Shown here: piece by piece, positions 45,412 through 58,683 of the stretch
Position numbering within the stretch: position 1 is the stretch's first letter
How the letters are laid out: each line of letters opens with the position of its first letter
Source of the DNA: Roridomyces roridus
Lineage: Eukaryota; Basidiomycota; Agaricomycetes; Agaricales; Mycenaceae
DNA: 64,000 nt
Reading direction: 5' to 3'
Assembly (NCBI GenBank): GCA_029378245.1
Contig: JARKIF010000057.1
Coordinates: 202,999 to 266,998 of the forward strand
The notes under the pieces: generated by a model
Seen by the model: the letters and a program-made list of their open reading frames with translations, nothing else
What the model was told of the DNA's origin: nothing
The model's database searches: none
Translations under genes and position numbers: made by a program

Positions 45412-48400
45412 TTACATATAATCTTCTTCCATGTTCAGAACAGGCTTCTTCTGCGCTGCCGGCTGCAGAACCCTCAGCTTGACTATACCTCTGTGTGCGC
45501 GCTCCAAGTGTTTCTCCAATCCCTCCGGAGTCTTGAAAGGCAGGTTTCGCAGCAGCTCCACCGCCTGAGAGACAAGATTCTTTAACGCCACGACGTCGCG
45601 CGACCGATGCATAGGCGCTGTGGGTCCCAAAGCCTTTTGCATCTTGACAACTTGCTTTAACGCGTCCCTGCACAAGGGTTAGTGAGCCACATTTTGAGAA
45701 CGACAAGAGAAAACCCACGTCAACTGCGTCAGCTGCTTATCCAACGCTTCCAGCCTCTCGTGCTTCGCCTCTCGGAAATCTTTCTTGATACTCTTCTTTT
45801 GCCTCATTGCAGCCGTCTGTGCGACGTCGAGGCAAAGCAGTAGATGCGGAAGCGGCCCCAGAAAACGGATTCGATACTCTCTGGTCGGCCCCGGTTCTGC
45901 TACGTCCATCCCAGTGCTTCGCGCCTCTTTAAGGCACGCGAGGAACATGTCCGCTACGCCCGCAACGAAGCTCGAGCCCGCCATCTCCGCCTTACGTTTC
46001 ACGACGCGCTTGTGCACACGACGGAAGGCGCGCTGAATCAACACCGCCGACTCGATCTCTTCAGCAGTGTGTATCCTGGCTTCCAACTGGGGAAGCATTG
46101 CGACAGGCGCCGGGTCAGTTGCTGTGTCCCCTTCGTCAGTCTGCCCACCCGCGAGCTCAGGCTCCGGTTCTTCCTCCCCGGCGTCCTGCTGCTCTTCTCC
46201 GTCGACGACCGCAGTTGGCTCCGCCCCATCGCCTTCCACCCCCAACACACTCTCGCGCAACGTCCGCGATGACCCAAGCAGCTGTGGCAAGTCCTCCACC
46301 GCTTTGTACACAATCTGGCGCGCATAGGTGACTGAACGTGGCTGTGGCCCATCGGCGTTGACAATGATGACTAGTTCGTCCTGCGGCGATCCATTTGTCG
46401 ATCCACGTACTGCCCGCACAAGGTCCGTCCAACTTTCTGCGGTAACATACCTGAAACAGTGAGCCATACAAGCCCTCTCAGAAGAATGCACTTACTTATG
46501 AGAAATGCGGAAGTGGGGAGGATTGGGTTCCATCCGCCGTATAGCACGAATATCGTACAATATGCTATTCCGGAAGGATATGCGATTCAAGCTGGCATTG
46601 TAACCCACTGCCATAGAAATCAAATACGAGTAAGATCATAAGAATATGGCTACGCACGCAAGCAAAGACATCTACAGCTGTAAGGAAACATGAATATTCA
46701 TAGATAGCCGAGACAACCTGCAACTTACACGCGAGAAAGGAACACATCTCTGATCCTCACCCCGAGGACGGCGAGATTCTTGTTTTCAAAAAGGAGATGT
46801 TCTGCATCCACGGCACTGTGAAGACGGCGAAACAGCGCTACCAAGGAGGAGCTGAGGATGCCGATGAGTCTGGTCTCGGGCGGCGCGCCCTCTCCCGCAA
46901 CACTGCTCCAGTTGGTGACCCAGCTCAAGGGAAGCGTAATGTCGTGCACGACCCCGCGCTGCCTGCGATCGGCGACGATGATGCAAGCACAAAGATGTTC
47001 CGTGAGATCGCAGAGAACACTGATGTGAATCGGAAGCTGCGATAGAATGATGTGTTGAACAAAGAGAACACCCGCCGAAATGGATGCCTGCTCCCGAAGT
47101 TCAAGGGACTGTAGCAATTCTCCAACAACATAATTATCGCCTCTCCTCTTGTAAATCGCAGGCTTCAAGCGCATGACGGGACTCTGCATCATATACGACA
47201 TGGCACTCTTGGGATCGAGCTCAAAGCCGAGTCGCGCCACCTGCGACAAGTTGGAGAGAAACTTGATCTCCGGTAGGAACGAAAACTGGTAGCACCAACT
47301 ACGAATCCACTCTTTCACGACTGGGAAAGCCTCATCGGCCTCGGCAATGGAGCTGAGGTCCAAACTAGATGCTGATCCCAGACGATAAAAGGAAGGATAC
47401 AACGCAGAGTACAATCGCGAGATCCAGTATCTGGAGAGGATGAGGACAAGGCCGGCGCTTGTGATGGAAGCCGTATACCTTCGAGGATTAACGTCACTGA
47501 GGACGAATTGCACTCTTTTGAGGATCAAGATTTGTTGCAGATGTATCCGAACCCTGTGAGATGTGTCAGTGGTTATACAGGATGCTGCGGACAATCGCAC
47601 CTCAGATTGTAGTGCTGGGTGGTGATCCTTTGGCCCGGAATATGCTCGTGGGGACAATCAAAGCGGTTGCATTGACCATCAATGGCAAACATCAGACAGG
47701 GAGAGAACGCGGGTGTTTGTTTGCACGCGTCGTTCTCCTGCTCGACTCTTTGCTTCAAACGAGCCTTGAGCGTCCTTTGGAACACATCTGCGAGGTCCGA
47801 TCCGGCCAAGACCACGCTCTCTTCGGCTGACTGGCATGCTGGGTGGTTCTGCTGGCGTAGGGTCGAATGCAAAAACGTGCCCTCGGGAATAAGGAAATTG
47901 TTTTCGCCTTGATGAACGACCGCGAAGAGCTTTGCAACGACAGGGTGGACGCAGGGGTCGACCCAGCTCATCGAATTGAGCAATCGTACGAAAATTCCAA
48001 ACACTTTGAGCATTTGGGCGACGGCTTCGACCGGGAGGGCCTGCATTCTAGGAGGATGGGTGAAACAGTGATCCAAGCAGAGGAGGGCTGCAGCCTGGTT
48101 TCCTGATTCAAAGAACTGTCCAAGAGACTCGAGCTTCCAAAGATCTCGGTCGCGGATGGCTTGGAACATCAATATCTATCCAGGAAATGAGTCAATGTGC
48201 CTGCAATACAAAACGGACAAACCTCATGCCGGTCATTCTCGGACAGGATCGAGACATCGGCTTTAGCGACAAAGTTGAGGAGGGTAGACACGGGAGAATC
48301 ATCTCGAGGTGGCAAGACCGCAAACGAGACTCTGTTCCACAAGCCTTGAAGAATGCAGTGGAGACCTCGACGCATTGAGATTTCGTCATTGCGATTCAGA

Positions 48401-51400
48401 AGAAAGAGCCTAATGGCATCAAAGGTCCGTCCTTCCTCTAGGTGGACCTCGGCTGCTTCCGAGAAACGTCCCAGCGACTCGAGGAGCGTCGCGTGAGCCA
48501 TATCGAGACCACGTGCTTCGAGATATTCCAATGCCTCTTCATATGTCGAAAACAACGCGTTGGCTTTCCTTAAGAGTTGATGAGCGACCGAATCTTTGAC
48601 CGCAAAAGGCGACATACTCGAGTTTCTGCTCCTTGAAGTAATAAAGTCTGGCGACGTTGGTGACATTGTTGACCACTTCGGGTCGGATTTCGTCTTTGTG
48701 ATGCTTGAGGAGATCAACGGCGTCGTCAAAGTGCCCGAGTTTCCGATAAAGCTCTGTCGACCGAGTATACTCCTTGGCTTCCTTGTAAGTCTGCGCCGCT
48801 TTGAGGTCGTCGCCAGCGTCCTCAAAACACTCTGCAGCGATCCTGAAATACGGGATGGTATGCTCCTCTCTCGCACAATCGACGAACGCATTGGCGGCAG
48901 CCAGAAATGCCGTCTTTCTGGCTTCGATGGCTTTACGGCTCGTACCCCCGGAAGATTTCCTCGCCTCTTGTCGCAAATAATACGCTCCAGCCATGGCGGC
49001 TTCCCGCGGACGCAGGGCTCTGTCGAAACAGTGCTTTGATTGCTGATACCGTTTGTTCAGAAACAACTTCCTGCCTTGTTCTTCCCATTCGGTGGCTGGC
49101 AAAAGCTTAGAGTGTATCATCATAAGACTGATTTGCACATACTAGTGGATGATATTGCCAAACGAGGTGTGTCCGTGCCTGGTGTGCAGTTTTGAATTTC
49201 ATCCCTGCTTGTCCACAACACCTGTACACGCATGAGGGCGACACTTGGAGAAATAAAGAAGCTAACCCGCATGGGTTCTCCTTTGGCGGACGTATCGGCC
49301 AGCCACACGTTATTGCGTGCCCTTGTTATGGCAACGTAGAGGAACTTGAGCTGTGAACAGTTTCAGACGACTCCAGCCACAACAAAAGTTTCCTCACCTC
49401 AACGCACACCCCAGCATGGCGTAGCTCGTCAAATAGAGGTGCCGGAACATTGCTTTGCTTCTTGTCAAGTGCATTGAGTACAACACGCCATTGACTTTCT
49501 CCTACTGTCGAATCCTCGAAGAAGTTGTAGAGCAAAACCTTTGATAAATCGTCGCTTCAGTAGCCTTGCAAGACAAGGCGAGGAGTGACCTACATCGTTG
49601 AATTCTGCCAATCGAGTCAGAGTTAGGGGTCAAGAGCGGAATGCCTACCTACTCACCTAAACCTTTACTCTCCGTCAAAGTCATGATTAAACCGATGTCC
49701 CCAACCTGCGATTGGTCAGCTCTTTTTCTGAGAATTGCGGATTCACGGACCTGTTCGCGCAACTTGTCCCTGGCTCGGTCATCGCGAACAAGAATGCCTG
49801 GCAAGTAACATTGGTTAGTAGTGTCCTCGATTGAGAGACATCGGATCAAAATACGATCCGATCTGTGGCCTCACACTGCTGGGCACCGAACTCGATGTAA
49901 CTCCCTCTGATGTACATTCAGCGACAACCGCCAAGCCGGGCAACAAACGCAACTCACTCTTTGTCTCCAAAGAGGAACTGCTCGTATTGGACATCATCTT
50001 GGTCGAAACCGGTGAAGAACACTGAACAAAATAAATCTCAAGCATCCAGAACTTGTTACGAGCAGCTCACCTGGACGAAGCCCGTCGACTGTCCCCCGTT
50101 CTCGCTCAAGCACATCGATGGCGTTGGGCCAAAACCGGGTGATGACCTACAAGAAAATCAACAGGACCGTCCACAGAAATTCCTTCAACATCCAAACCTC
50201 GATGACAGTGTGGGCGCAATTGACAATCCCCGCATGAGATCGGTAGTTGACCGTGAGCTGGAAAGTCTTAGGCACCCATGTCGGTTGGTGGTACGACTCC
50301 GACGGTCTGGACGTCTCGATTCGTCTTTGCTAAGGATGACGATCAGAACCGGAGGAAACTGATGGCAAAACAATTACTTCAACGCGAAATTGGAAGGCCT
50401 TCAATTCATTGAAGCGGAAAGAGCTTCCCACGCTAATCGTTTGGGCGGTATCCCCAGCCCAGAAGAGGCCGTTGGGATTTTGGCATATAGCACGCAAAGC
50501 GAGAGAATCGACCAACATCAGATCTTGGACCTCATCCACGTAACTTGTATGATATCAGCAAAAAGGAGGGGGAAATTAAAGAGGGGCACTCACACGTAAT
50601 CCACTTTCCTCCCAGGGACTCCTCCCCGCCGCTTGAAATACCGCAGGATAGCATGCGTCCGGTCCGCGGCATCGACGTCTCCCAACTCCCTCTTCAAACT
50701 CAAGTACGATTCAAAAAGCGTATAGATCTGCTCTCGACGACCGGCGAACGTCGACTGCGTCCGTTCGCTGAGATTCATGTACGCTTCTCGGTCCAAGTAC
50801 GTCAAGGACGAATTGCCTGTCAGAGTCTCCTCGGAACCCATGATGACGCCTGCAAACTTATCATCAATACGGAGAACCAACTTCTCGGCGCCGGCGTACC
50901 CATAAATTCACTGAAGGCCATTGACGGATCAATTCCTTTAGTCAAGATCTGCGAAAAATGCGCCCAGTAGTGTTGCAGAAACCTGTCGTAGGTAAGTTTC
51001 TGCCGCCCCACAAGTTGCTGCTCCGGGCCAGTCCCATCCACTGAAGGGGTCACCACCAGATCTGAAGACGACTCGGCTGCCATATCGTTCTCCAGCATCC
51101 CACACAGCTGTAATGATGGTCAATCTCCAGTGGTGTACCAAAAACCAATAAACTGACTCTGTCGAACGTGAGGAACAACGGGAAGTGATGCTCCCTCAAC
51201 TCGCTCCATCTTTCAGGGAGGTCCTTCCTCCACGCCTCGTCATCAATATCAACAAGCGCATTCGTCGCGGTCTTTGCTTTAACCGCCTTCAAGTTCTCCG
51301 CACCGCCGTTGGAGTCGTTATTCGTGGCAGCAGCAGGTTTGTAGCCGGCCGAGAGCTTGTCGTAATGCTCCTCCACCTTCTCAGCTAGGATGCGCGACTG

Positions 51401-53493
51401 CGTGACAAAGAGTTGACGACGTTTCGGAAGCGCCTCTCTGTCCTTGGCCGAGTCTAGTTCTTCCTTGGAAAACACGTAGTCGGCTTCGACTAGGAGGATC
51501 TTATAAAGCATCGTTGTGGTCTTTCTTTGGGCAAGAGGTTAGGTCGTCGGAAAGACAAAAGGAAGGAGTGTCTTACCCTGTCCCACTTCGGCCCAGCACA
51601 TAGCAGGAGTTTGGATGCTCTATAATCTCTTGCTCTTGCGGTCTGAGTCGGGTCAACACAAGCGTTAAAGAAGACGAAAACGGAGACGCACGAAACCTGC
51701 AACACGAACGCAACATCTAGCTCCTCGATGATGCTCTTGAGCAAAGGCTGCGACATTTGGGTCACTTGAAGCTGTATCCTCTGGCGAAAACCACGTACCT
51801 GAGAGAAGTGCACCGATTTCAACAGGAGAGACTGCATCTACAGAACCAGTCAGCGAACCCCGGAATATATATGCACACTTGCATACCTGTTCCAAATCAT
51901 CTGGCGGCAAGTCCGGGGCGCACCCAGTCGGCAACGAGCGCACTTCCGCCGGAGCAGGGAACGTCCCGGGGGAGAAGACATGGTCGCCCTGATTGTGTGG
52001 TGTCGTCCGGAAGATACACCGGTCCTTGTACTCCTTTCCCTTCTTCGCCAACTCGGCACCCATTGTGTCCCAAAAGCTGACCCGCCCGATCTGTGCGTGT
52101 GTGTATACACCGAAAATCCTAATTGCTTGGTGTTCGGTCTGGGGAGATTAGTTGGAATCTGGATTCTGCACCAGGAACGGAACATACTATGGAGTCGTAG
52201 GCGGGCACGCAGTCGATTTGATACTTCAAAAACGGGTCAAATATTTCCTCGGCGTGAGAAGAGGCTCACCACCAGGCGCAAATCCCCGGTCATCTTGGCT
52301 TCATAGATGGGAATGTCGACATGGTGGCCGTTGAGTCGCTTCTGGTTATCTGGCGAAAAGTGCCCGTTGGAAAGTTCCCTGGCTTGTTCGTTAATTCCAC
52401 ACGCCGTCACGACAAAAGTCTTACCGTATCTTCTTGAGGATGATACGGAATATTTTGGCATCGCGCCGTCTAAAGTCACGCAAATCCCTCTCTCCCCGCG
52501 GAGAAATGTTGATCGACCACTCGCCAAAACCGGTAGCACTGTCGCAGTACAATCGTGCACTGACAACAATTCAATGGCAAGCTCTGAGCTGAACAACTGA
52601 ATTACTCACAACTTCATCACCTGTGACCCGCTGTAGCCACCCTCTTCGCGGTCGCTTGGGACTGTCTCTGAGGCTGTGGTGGGTGGCGGCTCATTTTTGG
52701 CCACTTCTCGACGTTCATTCTGAGGAAGTATGATTGTGTCTTTTGCAAGACAAGCCGCATGGATAGAATTCGTCAGTTCCGGGTCATGAAGAGCCTTCAG
52801 ATAGCCCTAATATCCTGTTTGAACGGACCCAATCCAAGTTGAATGAGCCACACACCTCCATGATTTTCTTCTGGCTACTCAAGATGAGACTGGCCGCCGA
52901 TTTCGCTTCCTCGGGATCCTGGTCCTCAGGGACGGGAATCTGAAGACGCTCGAATGGACCTGGGTCCAACGGGGCCTTGACTTGCGCCGCGGCGCGCCTC
53001 GCCTGCTTCATCTGCTTTTGGCTCATCTTGACATTCGGAATAGGTTCGATGTAAGCTATCCTGGGGATGAGAGCGGCGAGTGTCTCAGGCGCGTCTTTGA
53101 CGAGTTGGCGCAAGTGTGTCTGGCGTTCAACACCATTCAGAGTAGTAATTGGGATGAATTGAAAGTAAGCAGAGAGGTCGGATAGGATTCTCTGCGTGTA
53201 GGATGAGATGAACTCGTCTGGCGTGTTGGGGAACCGGTTCATAATCCAATTTGCGTCAATGCCTGCACAAGTCAGTCGCGAGTCTCGGTCTTTCTTGGAT
53301 AGGACGTACAATAAAGAGCGAGTCTGAGGACCTCTGGCCGTTCTCGCGAAACGAGCCACTCGAAGATGGCATTGGCATTGTCCGTATTGGCGAGCAGGAT
53401 ACCCTGGAACTTGAGGGCGGCCTGCTTGATGTCCTCGACGGAGGTGAGAGACTGAAACAAGTGTGGAGGATATGGTGGTGAGTCTGTGGGCAT
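45412..53493 (-). CDS. TRANK1-like UvrD/SF1A helicase with TPR-like region and CCCH finger
   Basis: Very large multi-exon gene, over 2000 residues, starting MPTDSPPYPPHLFQSLTSVE. SF1A helicase motifs appear in order: Walker A CYVLGRSGTGKTTTM (split by an intron near 51540-51594), RRQLFVTQSRILAEKVEEHY, Walker B VYVDEVQDLMLVD, NGLFWAGDTAQTI, LTVNYRSHAGIVNCAH, GLIMTLTESKGL and LKFLYVAITRARNNVW. Then a TPR-like helical region (AFVDCAREEHTIPYFRIAAE, AECFEDAGDDLKAAQTYKEA), a CCCH-type zinc finger (CLMFAIDGQCNRFDCPHEH, about 47690) and a long C-terminal region with an IQ-like segment. This is the fungal counterpart of TPR and ankyrin repeat-containing protein 1. Cellular role unclear; helicase plus CCCH finger suggests RNA or RNA-DNA hybrids. 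Confidence 0.85.
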
Positions 53494-53671
53494 TGCGTGC
53501 CACTTTCAAGAAAGAGGTCAAGAAGAGGGAACAAAGGCGGGGCACGCGGCCATTCAATTTAGGTTTAGGGAACGCGGCGCGTATACATACGTCAACAACG
53601 CGTGGAATTAGGTAAAATACATCGCACAAAGCACACCGAAAGCAATACAAGCAAGAAAATCCAACTAAAAC

Positions 53672-56187
53672 CTAGCTCCAATTGCCACCCCACCACCTGC
53701 GCACTCTCTCCCCACCATGCTCATCATACTCTGCCCTCGTCACACCAACACTCTCAAATTCCTCCGTCTGCGCAAAGCGCGCCATACCCCTCCACGCGTC
53801 TGCACTCACATCTGCCGCCTGCGAGATATTGATCCCCATCTCTGGAGGGAGAATCGGACGTAGCGTCGCATGAAGCCGCGGAACGAGTCCGGTCAGCTGC
53901 GAGGGGCCACCTGTCAGAAACACATTCTGCAATCTCATCAGATAAGAGTGAATGCAAGCGATAATCGCACAAACCTTGACCAGCCGCTCCTTCTCCCCAT
54001 CACTAAACCTCGCAAGGACATTCTGCACAACCTCTCCAATTCCCGCAGAATCCACACCGGCCATGGCAGGTGAAAACCACGTCTCGCAGACCCGCCACCG
54101 TTCAGTGTTCAGATGAATGCGGCACAAGCCTTCCACGTTGGTTTCGTCGTACGTAGGCCGCAAAGTCGAGATGAGTTCCGAGCGCTTCGAAGCAAGCGAG
54201 GCATGCGTGTGCTGCGAGGTGAAGGACGGGTCGTGTGCGAGCAGTTTTTGCTCAATCATCGCCAACTGCGACATGTCCTCCTCCTCATCTGATGAGGGCG
54301 CTGCTGTGTTCTACGAAAATGGATTAGTCGAGAAGAGCAAACAACCAAGATGAGACTCACAATCTTGCGATATATCGCCCAGTCCGCATCGTTGGCGCCA
54401 AAGGTATCTTCTACTCGGATGTGAATAACAGAGAATGAAAAAAGGAAATCACCAACCACCCCCGCCCTTCCGCTTCTTCTTTGGTAACCGATCGTCCGCC
54501 GCCAGACTGGCAATATTTTTCATACGCGCTTGGGCGGCAGCACTTTTCCGGTCGCTCAACGCCGCCTTGCGACGCCCACGATCCTTGATTCTCGTCATCA
54601 AGGCCTGCAAAGAGTTAGCCATCGAAAGCATAGACAGAAGGAACTCACCTCCTGTTCATTACGCATCTTCCGCACCCACCCACCTAAATCTCCCTGCCGC
54701 TCCTCCTCCTCTTTCCGATCCTCCTTCTCGCGCTCCTCCTTCTCTCGCTCCTTCTCCTTCCTAGCTCGTGCACGGGCCTCGAATCCTGCCTTGAGTAGCT
54801 TCTGCTTTTTCTTTTCCTTCAGGCCATCTTCGTCCAGCTACGAATTTGTTAGCACAAGACAATGCGTAAAGTCGTGAACCTCACATCGGCATCCGGGACG
54901 TCCACCAGAGGGAAACTCGGCTCCTCTGCGTCCTCACCATCTGCCGCAGCCTCTTTCTTCCTCGCCTTTTTGAGATCACTCTCAAGCTTTTTGATCGCGT
55001 CATCGAGTCCTGAATCGTCGTCAAAACCCTCGGTTTGCAGTTTGTACTGGGAACCGAATCAGTGAATGCAAGAATATCAAGCATAGAACACACGGTCCAC
55101 TCCCGCTTCGTATCCTCTGCCTTGCCTTCCCTCAGATTCAAAAGGTACTGTAAATCCGTCTCTTTTTGCAGCAATTTCTCTGTCCGCATCTTGGCCGCCA
55201 TCTCCTGTAACTTCCTCCCCTGCTCCCTCCTTCTCTCCGCAATACGTTCCAGCTCTTCCGGCGTCTTCTCCTCCTGCACCTGTGCCGAGAAGGGGAATTG
55301 GACAATGCGATCCACGGCACGTAGCGCGTCGGGTGAATTGAGTGAGCGAAGCAAACTCGTATAGTCCGGCGCGAACTCGCAGAGATTGTGTAGCATCCAC
55401 TGAGATTGAGCGGAGGTAACGCGGGTGGGGAAGTTGGTGTATTTGAGTTGTATGAGTTTGAGGAGGTAATCAGCGGATTGGGCCGCACCCCAGGGTATGC
55501 GTTTTGCGTGGCTCAAGATACCTTTGCCGTCGAGGATTGGGATGACCGAGGTGGAGGCGGTGTTGAAGGAGAGGACGAGCCCGTCGGCGGAGGGGCTGTT
55601 GTTTTGGTAGAAGGACATGACGGAATCGACGCAGTAGGCGACAGAGGGTGCGGCATATAGCTCGAAGAGGAGCTCGGAGGTGACTAGCCAAGGTCAACAT
55701 AGTTTTTGAGATAATGAGGAAACCTACGCGATCTCGAGTGCAGCGGAGTGCATAGACGCTCTGTCATGATAATAGGGTGGTCGACGGTGTCGGTGTCGAT
55801 GCTCAGTCCAATAAACGCGTAGTCTAGCGCATTTTCCTACGTCGGTTACTTAGTAGACGAGGAGAGCAGAGAGCGACCCACTAATGCGTCAGAGTTGAGG
55901 AGCACATCGCCCTCCCAGGGTGTTCGCGCTTGAATACGAGCACCACCCTCGACATCAACGCCGTCACCGAATAACAGGAGAGGCTTGTTGGTCCGCCGTT
56001 CTTTGTATTTCGCGACGATGTTCAGACCTGAGCGCGGCGATTCAGACGTGGCAAAGCCGTAGCGCAGGTTGGTAGAGCCGTTGTCGATGACCAGCGGTGT
56101 CCGCGCAGAACGGTGCTCGTCATACGAATTTGGGGGCGGGGGCAGCGCTGGGGGAGCAGGAGATGGCATACGCGTGACAGCCTCCAT
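53672..56187 (-). CDS. ARP5: Actin-related protein Arp5 (INO80 complex)
   Basis: Nuclear actin-related protein of the INO80 chromatin remodeller. Start MEAVTRMPSPAPPALPPPPN (an upstream in-frame ATG at 56211 is possible). Actin fold: TPLVIDNGSTNLRYGFATSE (phosphate loop), LLFELYAAPSVAYCVDS, GLVLSFNTASTSVIPILDGK, SHAKRIPWGAAQSADYLLKL. A long charged insertion follows, typical of Arp5 (RIAERRREQGRKLQEMAAKM, then ARARKEKEREKEEREKED). It ends with NVFLTGGPSQLTGLVPRLHA and ARFAQTEEFESVGVTRAEYD. Several introns. The insertion is what Arp5 uses to contact INO80 and Ies6 in yeast. Confidence 0.94.
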
Positions 56188-56739
56188 CGTGGCGAGAAAG
56201 GTGCAGCGCACGAACGAGACAGTGAGGTCGTGAGCTAGTAGTCGCTGGTAGTACGATCACCTGCTATTGATGCTGATGTCGACGCGTCGCGGATGGAGAC
56301 TCATTCATGGACGAGCAAGCGCGCAGAATAGGGACAAGCAATATTTACAAGCACTACAAAAATACACGGCTCCGAAGGGTACATGTACAGGGTATATTTC
56401 TAAAGAATATAGGGTATAGAAGAAAGAAGTCTAGAGCTTGCACGGTGTAAGAACGGGAGCACATAGGGAGTGGAGGAGTAACTCACGAGAAAGAAATGGT
56501 CGAACGCTGTCTGTAGTCTTGAGAAGGAAGGGAAGAAGGGAAGAAAATCTGAAAGCGCGTCAGCAGCAGAACGTCAGCAGCAGAACGAAACAATTAGAGA
56601 AACAACCCACGAAGAAGGAACGAACGACCACTGAGTCCATATCCGAAGGAAGTAGAACACCGAAAAGATTCTAAACGCGGATGAGAAACAACATGCAAGA
56701 AGCTGGAGAGGAACTCACGATAATGTGAAACGGGCATGC
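56188..56739. other. Intergenic region with short repeats
   Basis: Contains GAAGGAAGGGAAGAAGGGAA (about 56523) and a duplicated GTCAGCAGCAGAAC (about 56558 and 56571). No gene seen. Confidence 0.5.
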
Positions 56740-58683
56740 CTACATGTGCTTGCCATTGATGATCCGAGGGCCCAAACCAAGGTGGCGAACCCCGAGAGCA
56801 AAGGCGATGGTGCGTTTGCCGGCGTCACCAACAACGGGGCGTCCTCGGGTGGCGCCAACGGGAGCGGAAGTAGGAGCAGGAGCGTCACTGCGAGCAGGAG
56901 CGGTGTTGTTGCGAGAAGGAACGGTGTTGTTGCGAGCAGGAGTCGGGTTGCGAGCAGGAGTCGGGTTGCGAGCAGGAGTCGGGTTGCGAGCAGGAGTCGG
57001 GTTGCGAGGAAGAGTCGGGTTGCGAGGAGCAGGGTTGCGAGCAGGAGCCGGGCTGCGAGGAGCAGGGACTGTGCTGCGAGGAGTAGGAACTGTGCTGCGA
57101 GGAGGAACGGTGCTGCGAGGAGGAGCCGGGCGAGGCGCATGGTTGGCAAAGTCGCCACGGTTCACGGGTGGCTGAACAGGCCGAAGAGGAGCCCGCTCGG
57201 GATAGACGCGGTAGGCCCGACGAGGTGGGTGGCTCTTGACCGTGTTGGCGGTGGCAGGTCTCCTTGGGGGCTGAAGCAGTTCCGCGGGTTGGGTAGCCCA
57301 CATACTGGACTCTAAACCGCCGCGCCCGAACTCGTCCTTCTTGTCTTGAATCGTTTTCACCATGGGGAGCTGGGGAGGTGGTGCTTTTATGCTCGTCTCC
57401 GAGCCCAAGTCGACCTTGTTTCTGTCAGTGCTAGGGGTCTCCTCGACCTTGACGAGTGTCTTGGGGTACTTGAGAGACTTCGGGTACCTGAATGCAGCCA
57501 ATGCCATTCGGAACGGGATTGAGCGGGTAGCGCGGTAGTTCTCCTTCGCGGTGTTGCCGACACGGTTGGATATGGAATGGGCAGGAATGGTTATCAAAAG
57601 CGCTGCGTATTGGAAGAGCAGCCCGAGACAACGAATGGCAAAGAATGGTGCAAGGACGCAAAAGCGAGTGGCTCTTGCTACGAGCACCACGGTCATGGTC
57701 CATGAACGTCGAACCAAAAGGGAACCGAAAACTCGAATTACGAGAGCCAATGTCGAGATGCTGTTCACGGCGAACCAAATCGGGAGGACGACGAAACGAG
57801 CCAGAGCGATCGCCGACGCTCCAACATAGAATGCTGTGAGGACGCAAAAGCCAGTGGCTCTTGCTACGGAAACCGTGGCCGCGATCCAACAACGTGAAAC
57901 GAAACGAGAACCGGAAGCTTGAATTGCGAGGGCCAATGTCGAGATGTTGCTCACGGCGAGCCGAATGGCAAGGACGACGAAACGAGCCAGGGCGAGGGCG
58001 CAAACGATTGTCGACGCTGTAACATAGAATGGTGCAAGCACGCAAAAGCGGCTGGCTCTTGCTATGAAAACCGTGACCGCGATCCAGGAACGCCAGACGA
58101 AACGAGGACCGAAAGCTCGAATTGCGAGGGCCAATGTCGAGATAACGGTCAAGGCGAACCAAATCGGAAGGATGACGAAACGAGCCAAGGCGAGGGCGCA
58201 GCGAACCAATGTCGACGCTCCAAAGGAGACCACCTGCCCCGTCCTCGACGCCACGAAGAGCCCGCCATGTACTGCAGCGAGCAGACTGCGACCCGTCAAT
58301 GCCTTCACAGCCTCCCAACCACCCTGGATGACGACGGCGACGGCGAGAATGAACCGGGTCGTCGCGGTAACTGAGGTCCAATAGATGAGACCGGACAACT
58401 TGACGATGATCTGGACCGTGAACCGGACGGGAGGGGAGAGGAGGGCGAGACGGGGGAGGAGGAGGATGAGGATGTCGAGGACGAACAGGTTGGCGCAGAC
58501 GAGCACCAAAACGACGATGGAGGGCGAGACGGCTAAAACGTCCTTGACGGTGACGAATTGGGCGAATTGGAGCTGAGCGAGGGCGGCGAGAACCAGCACG
58601 CCCGTGCAGAAGCCGAGGACGAAGACGAAGATGGTGTGCATTGGAGTGCTGGGGGTGCTGGGGAGCGAGATGGAGGAAGACAT
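56740..58683 (-). CDS. Polytopic membrane protein with internal triplication and Pro-rich tail
   Basis: Single frame of 647 residues, start MSSSISLPSTPSTPMHTIFV. The N-terminal half is strongly hydrophobic: helices around residues 18-38, 54-85 and 90-120. Then three tandem copies of a roughly 63-residue unit (about 163-227, 228-290, 291-352; DNA about 58197-57628), each LALARFV(I/V)L followed by STLALAI, a basic stretch, and VAR/IARA...FCVL. The C-terminal half is soluble, and residues about 540-600 contain APRNPTLPRNPTPARNPT-like repeats. No family recognised. In-frame triplication of a membrane module is unusual; the overlapping frames on the opposite strand are shadows of this GC-rich repeat. 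Confidence 0.75.
   Translation of the reverse strand: MSSSISLPSTPSTPMHTIFVFVLGFCTGVLVLAALAQLQFAQFVTVKDVLAVSPSIVVLVLVCANLFVLDILILLLPRLALLSPPVRFTVQIIVKLSGLIYWTSVTATTRFILAVAVVIQGGWEAVKALTGRSLLAAVHGGLFVASRTGQVVSFGASTLVRCALALARFVILPIWFALTVISTLALAIRAFGPRFVWRSWIAVTVFIARASRFCVLAPFYVTASTIVCALALARFVVLAIRLAVSNISTLALAIQASGSRFVSRCWIAATVSVARATGFCVLTAFYVGASAIALARFVVLPIWFAVNSISTLALVIRVFGSLLVRRSWTMTVVLVARATRFCVLAPFFAIRCLGLLFQYAALLITIPAHSISNRVGNTAKENYRATRSIPFRMALAAFRYPKSLKYPKTLVKVEETPSTDRNKVDLGSETSIKAPPPQLPMVKTIQDKKDEFGRGGLESSMWATQPAELLQPPRRPATANTVKSHPPRRAYRVYPERAPLRPVQPPVNRGDFANHAPRPAPPRSTVPPRSTVPTPRSTVPAPRSPAPARNPAPRNPTLPRNPTPARNPTPARNPTPARNPTPARNNTVPSRNNTAPARSDAPAPTSAPVGATRGRPVVGDAGKRTIAFALGVRHLGLGPRIINGKHM
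57628..58197 (-). repeat. Three tandem about 190-bp coding repeats
   Basis: DNA underlying the triplicated membrane unit. The repeats are still similar at nucleotide level (for example AACGAGCCAGGGCGAGGGCG near 57980 and AACGAGCCAAGGCGAGGGCG near 58179), so duplication is fairly recent. Confidence 0.7.

Noticed and set aside
56725..57315. Plus-strand frames with Arg/Ser repeats opposite the membrane-protein gene
   Set aside because: They are antisense shadows of the Pro/Arg/Asn repeats encoded on the minus strand.
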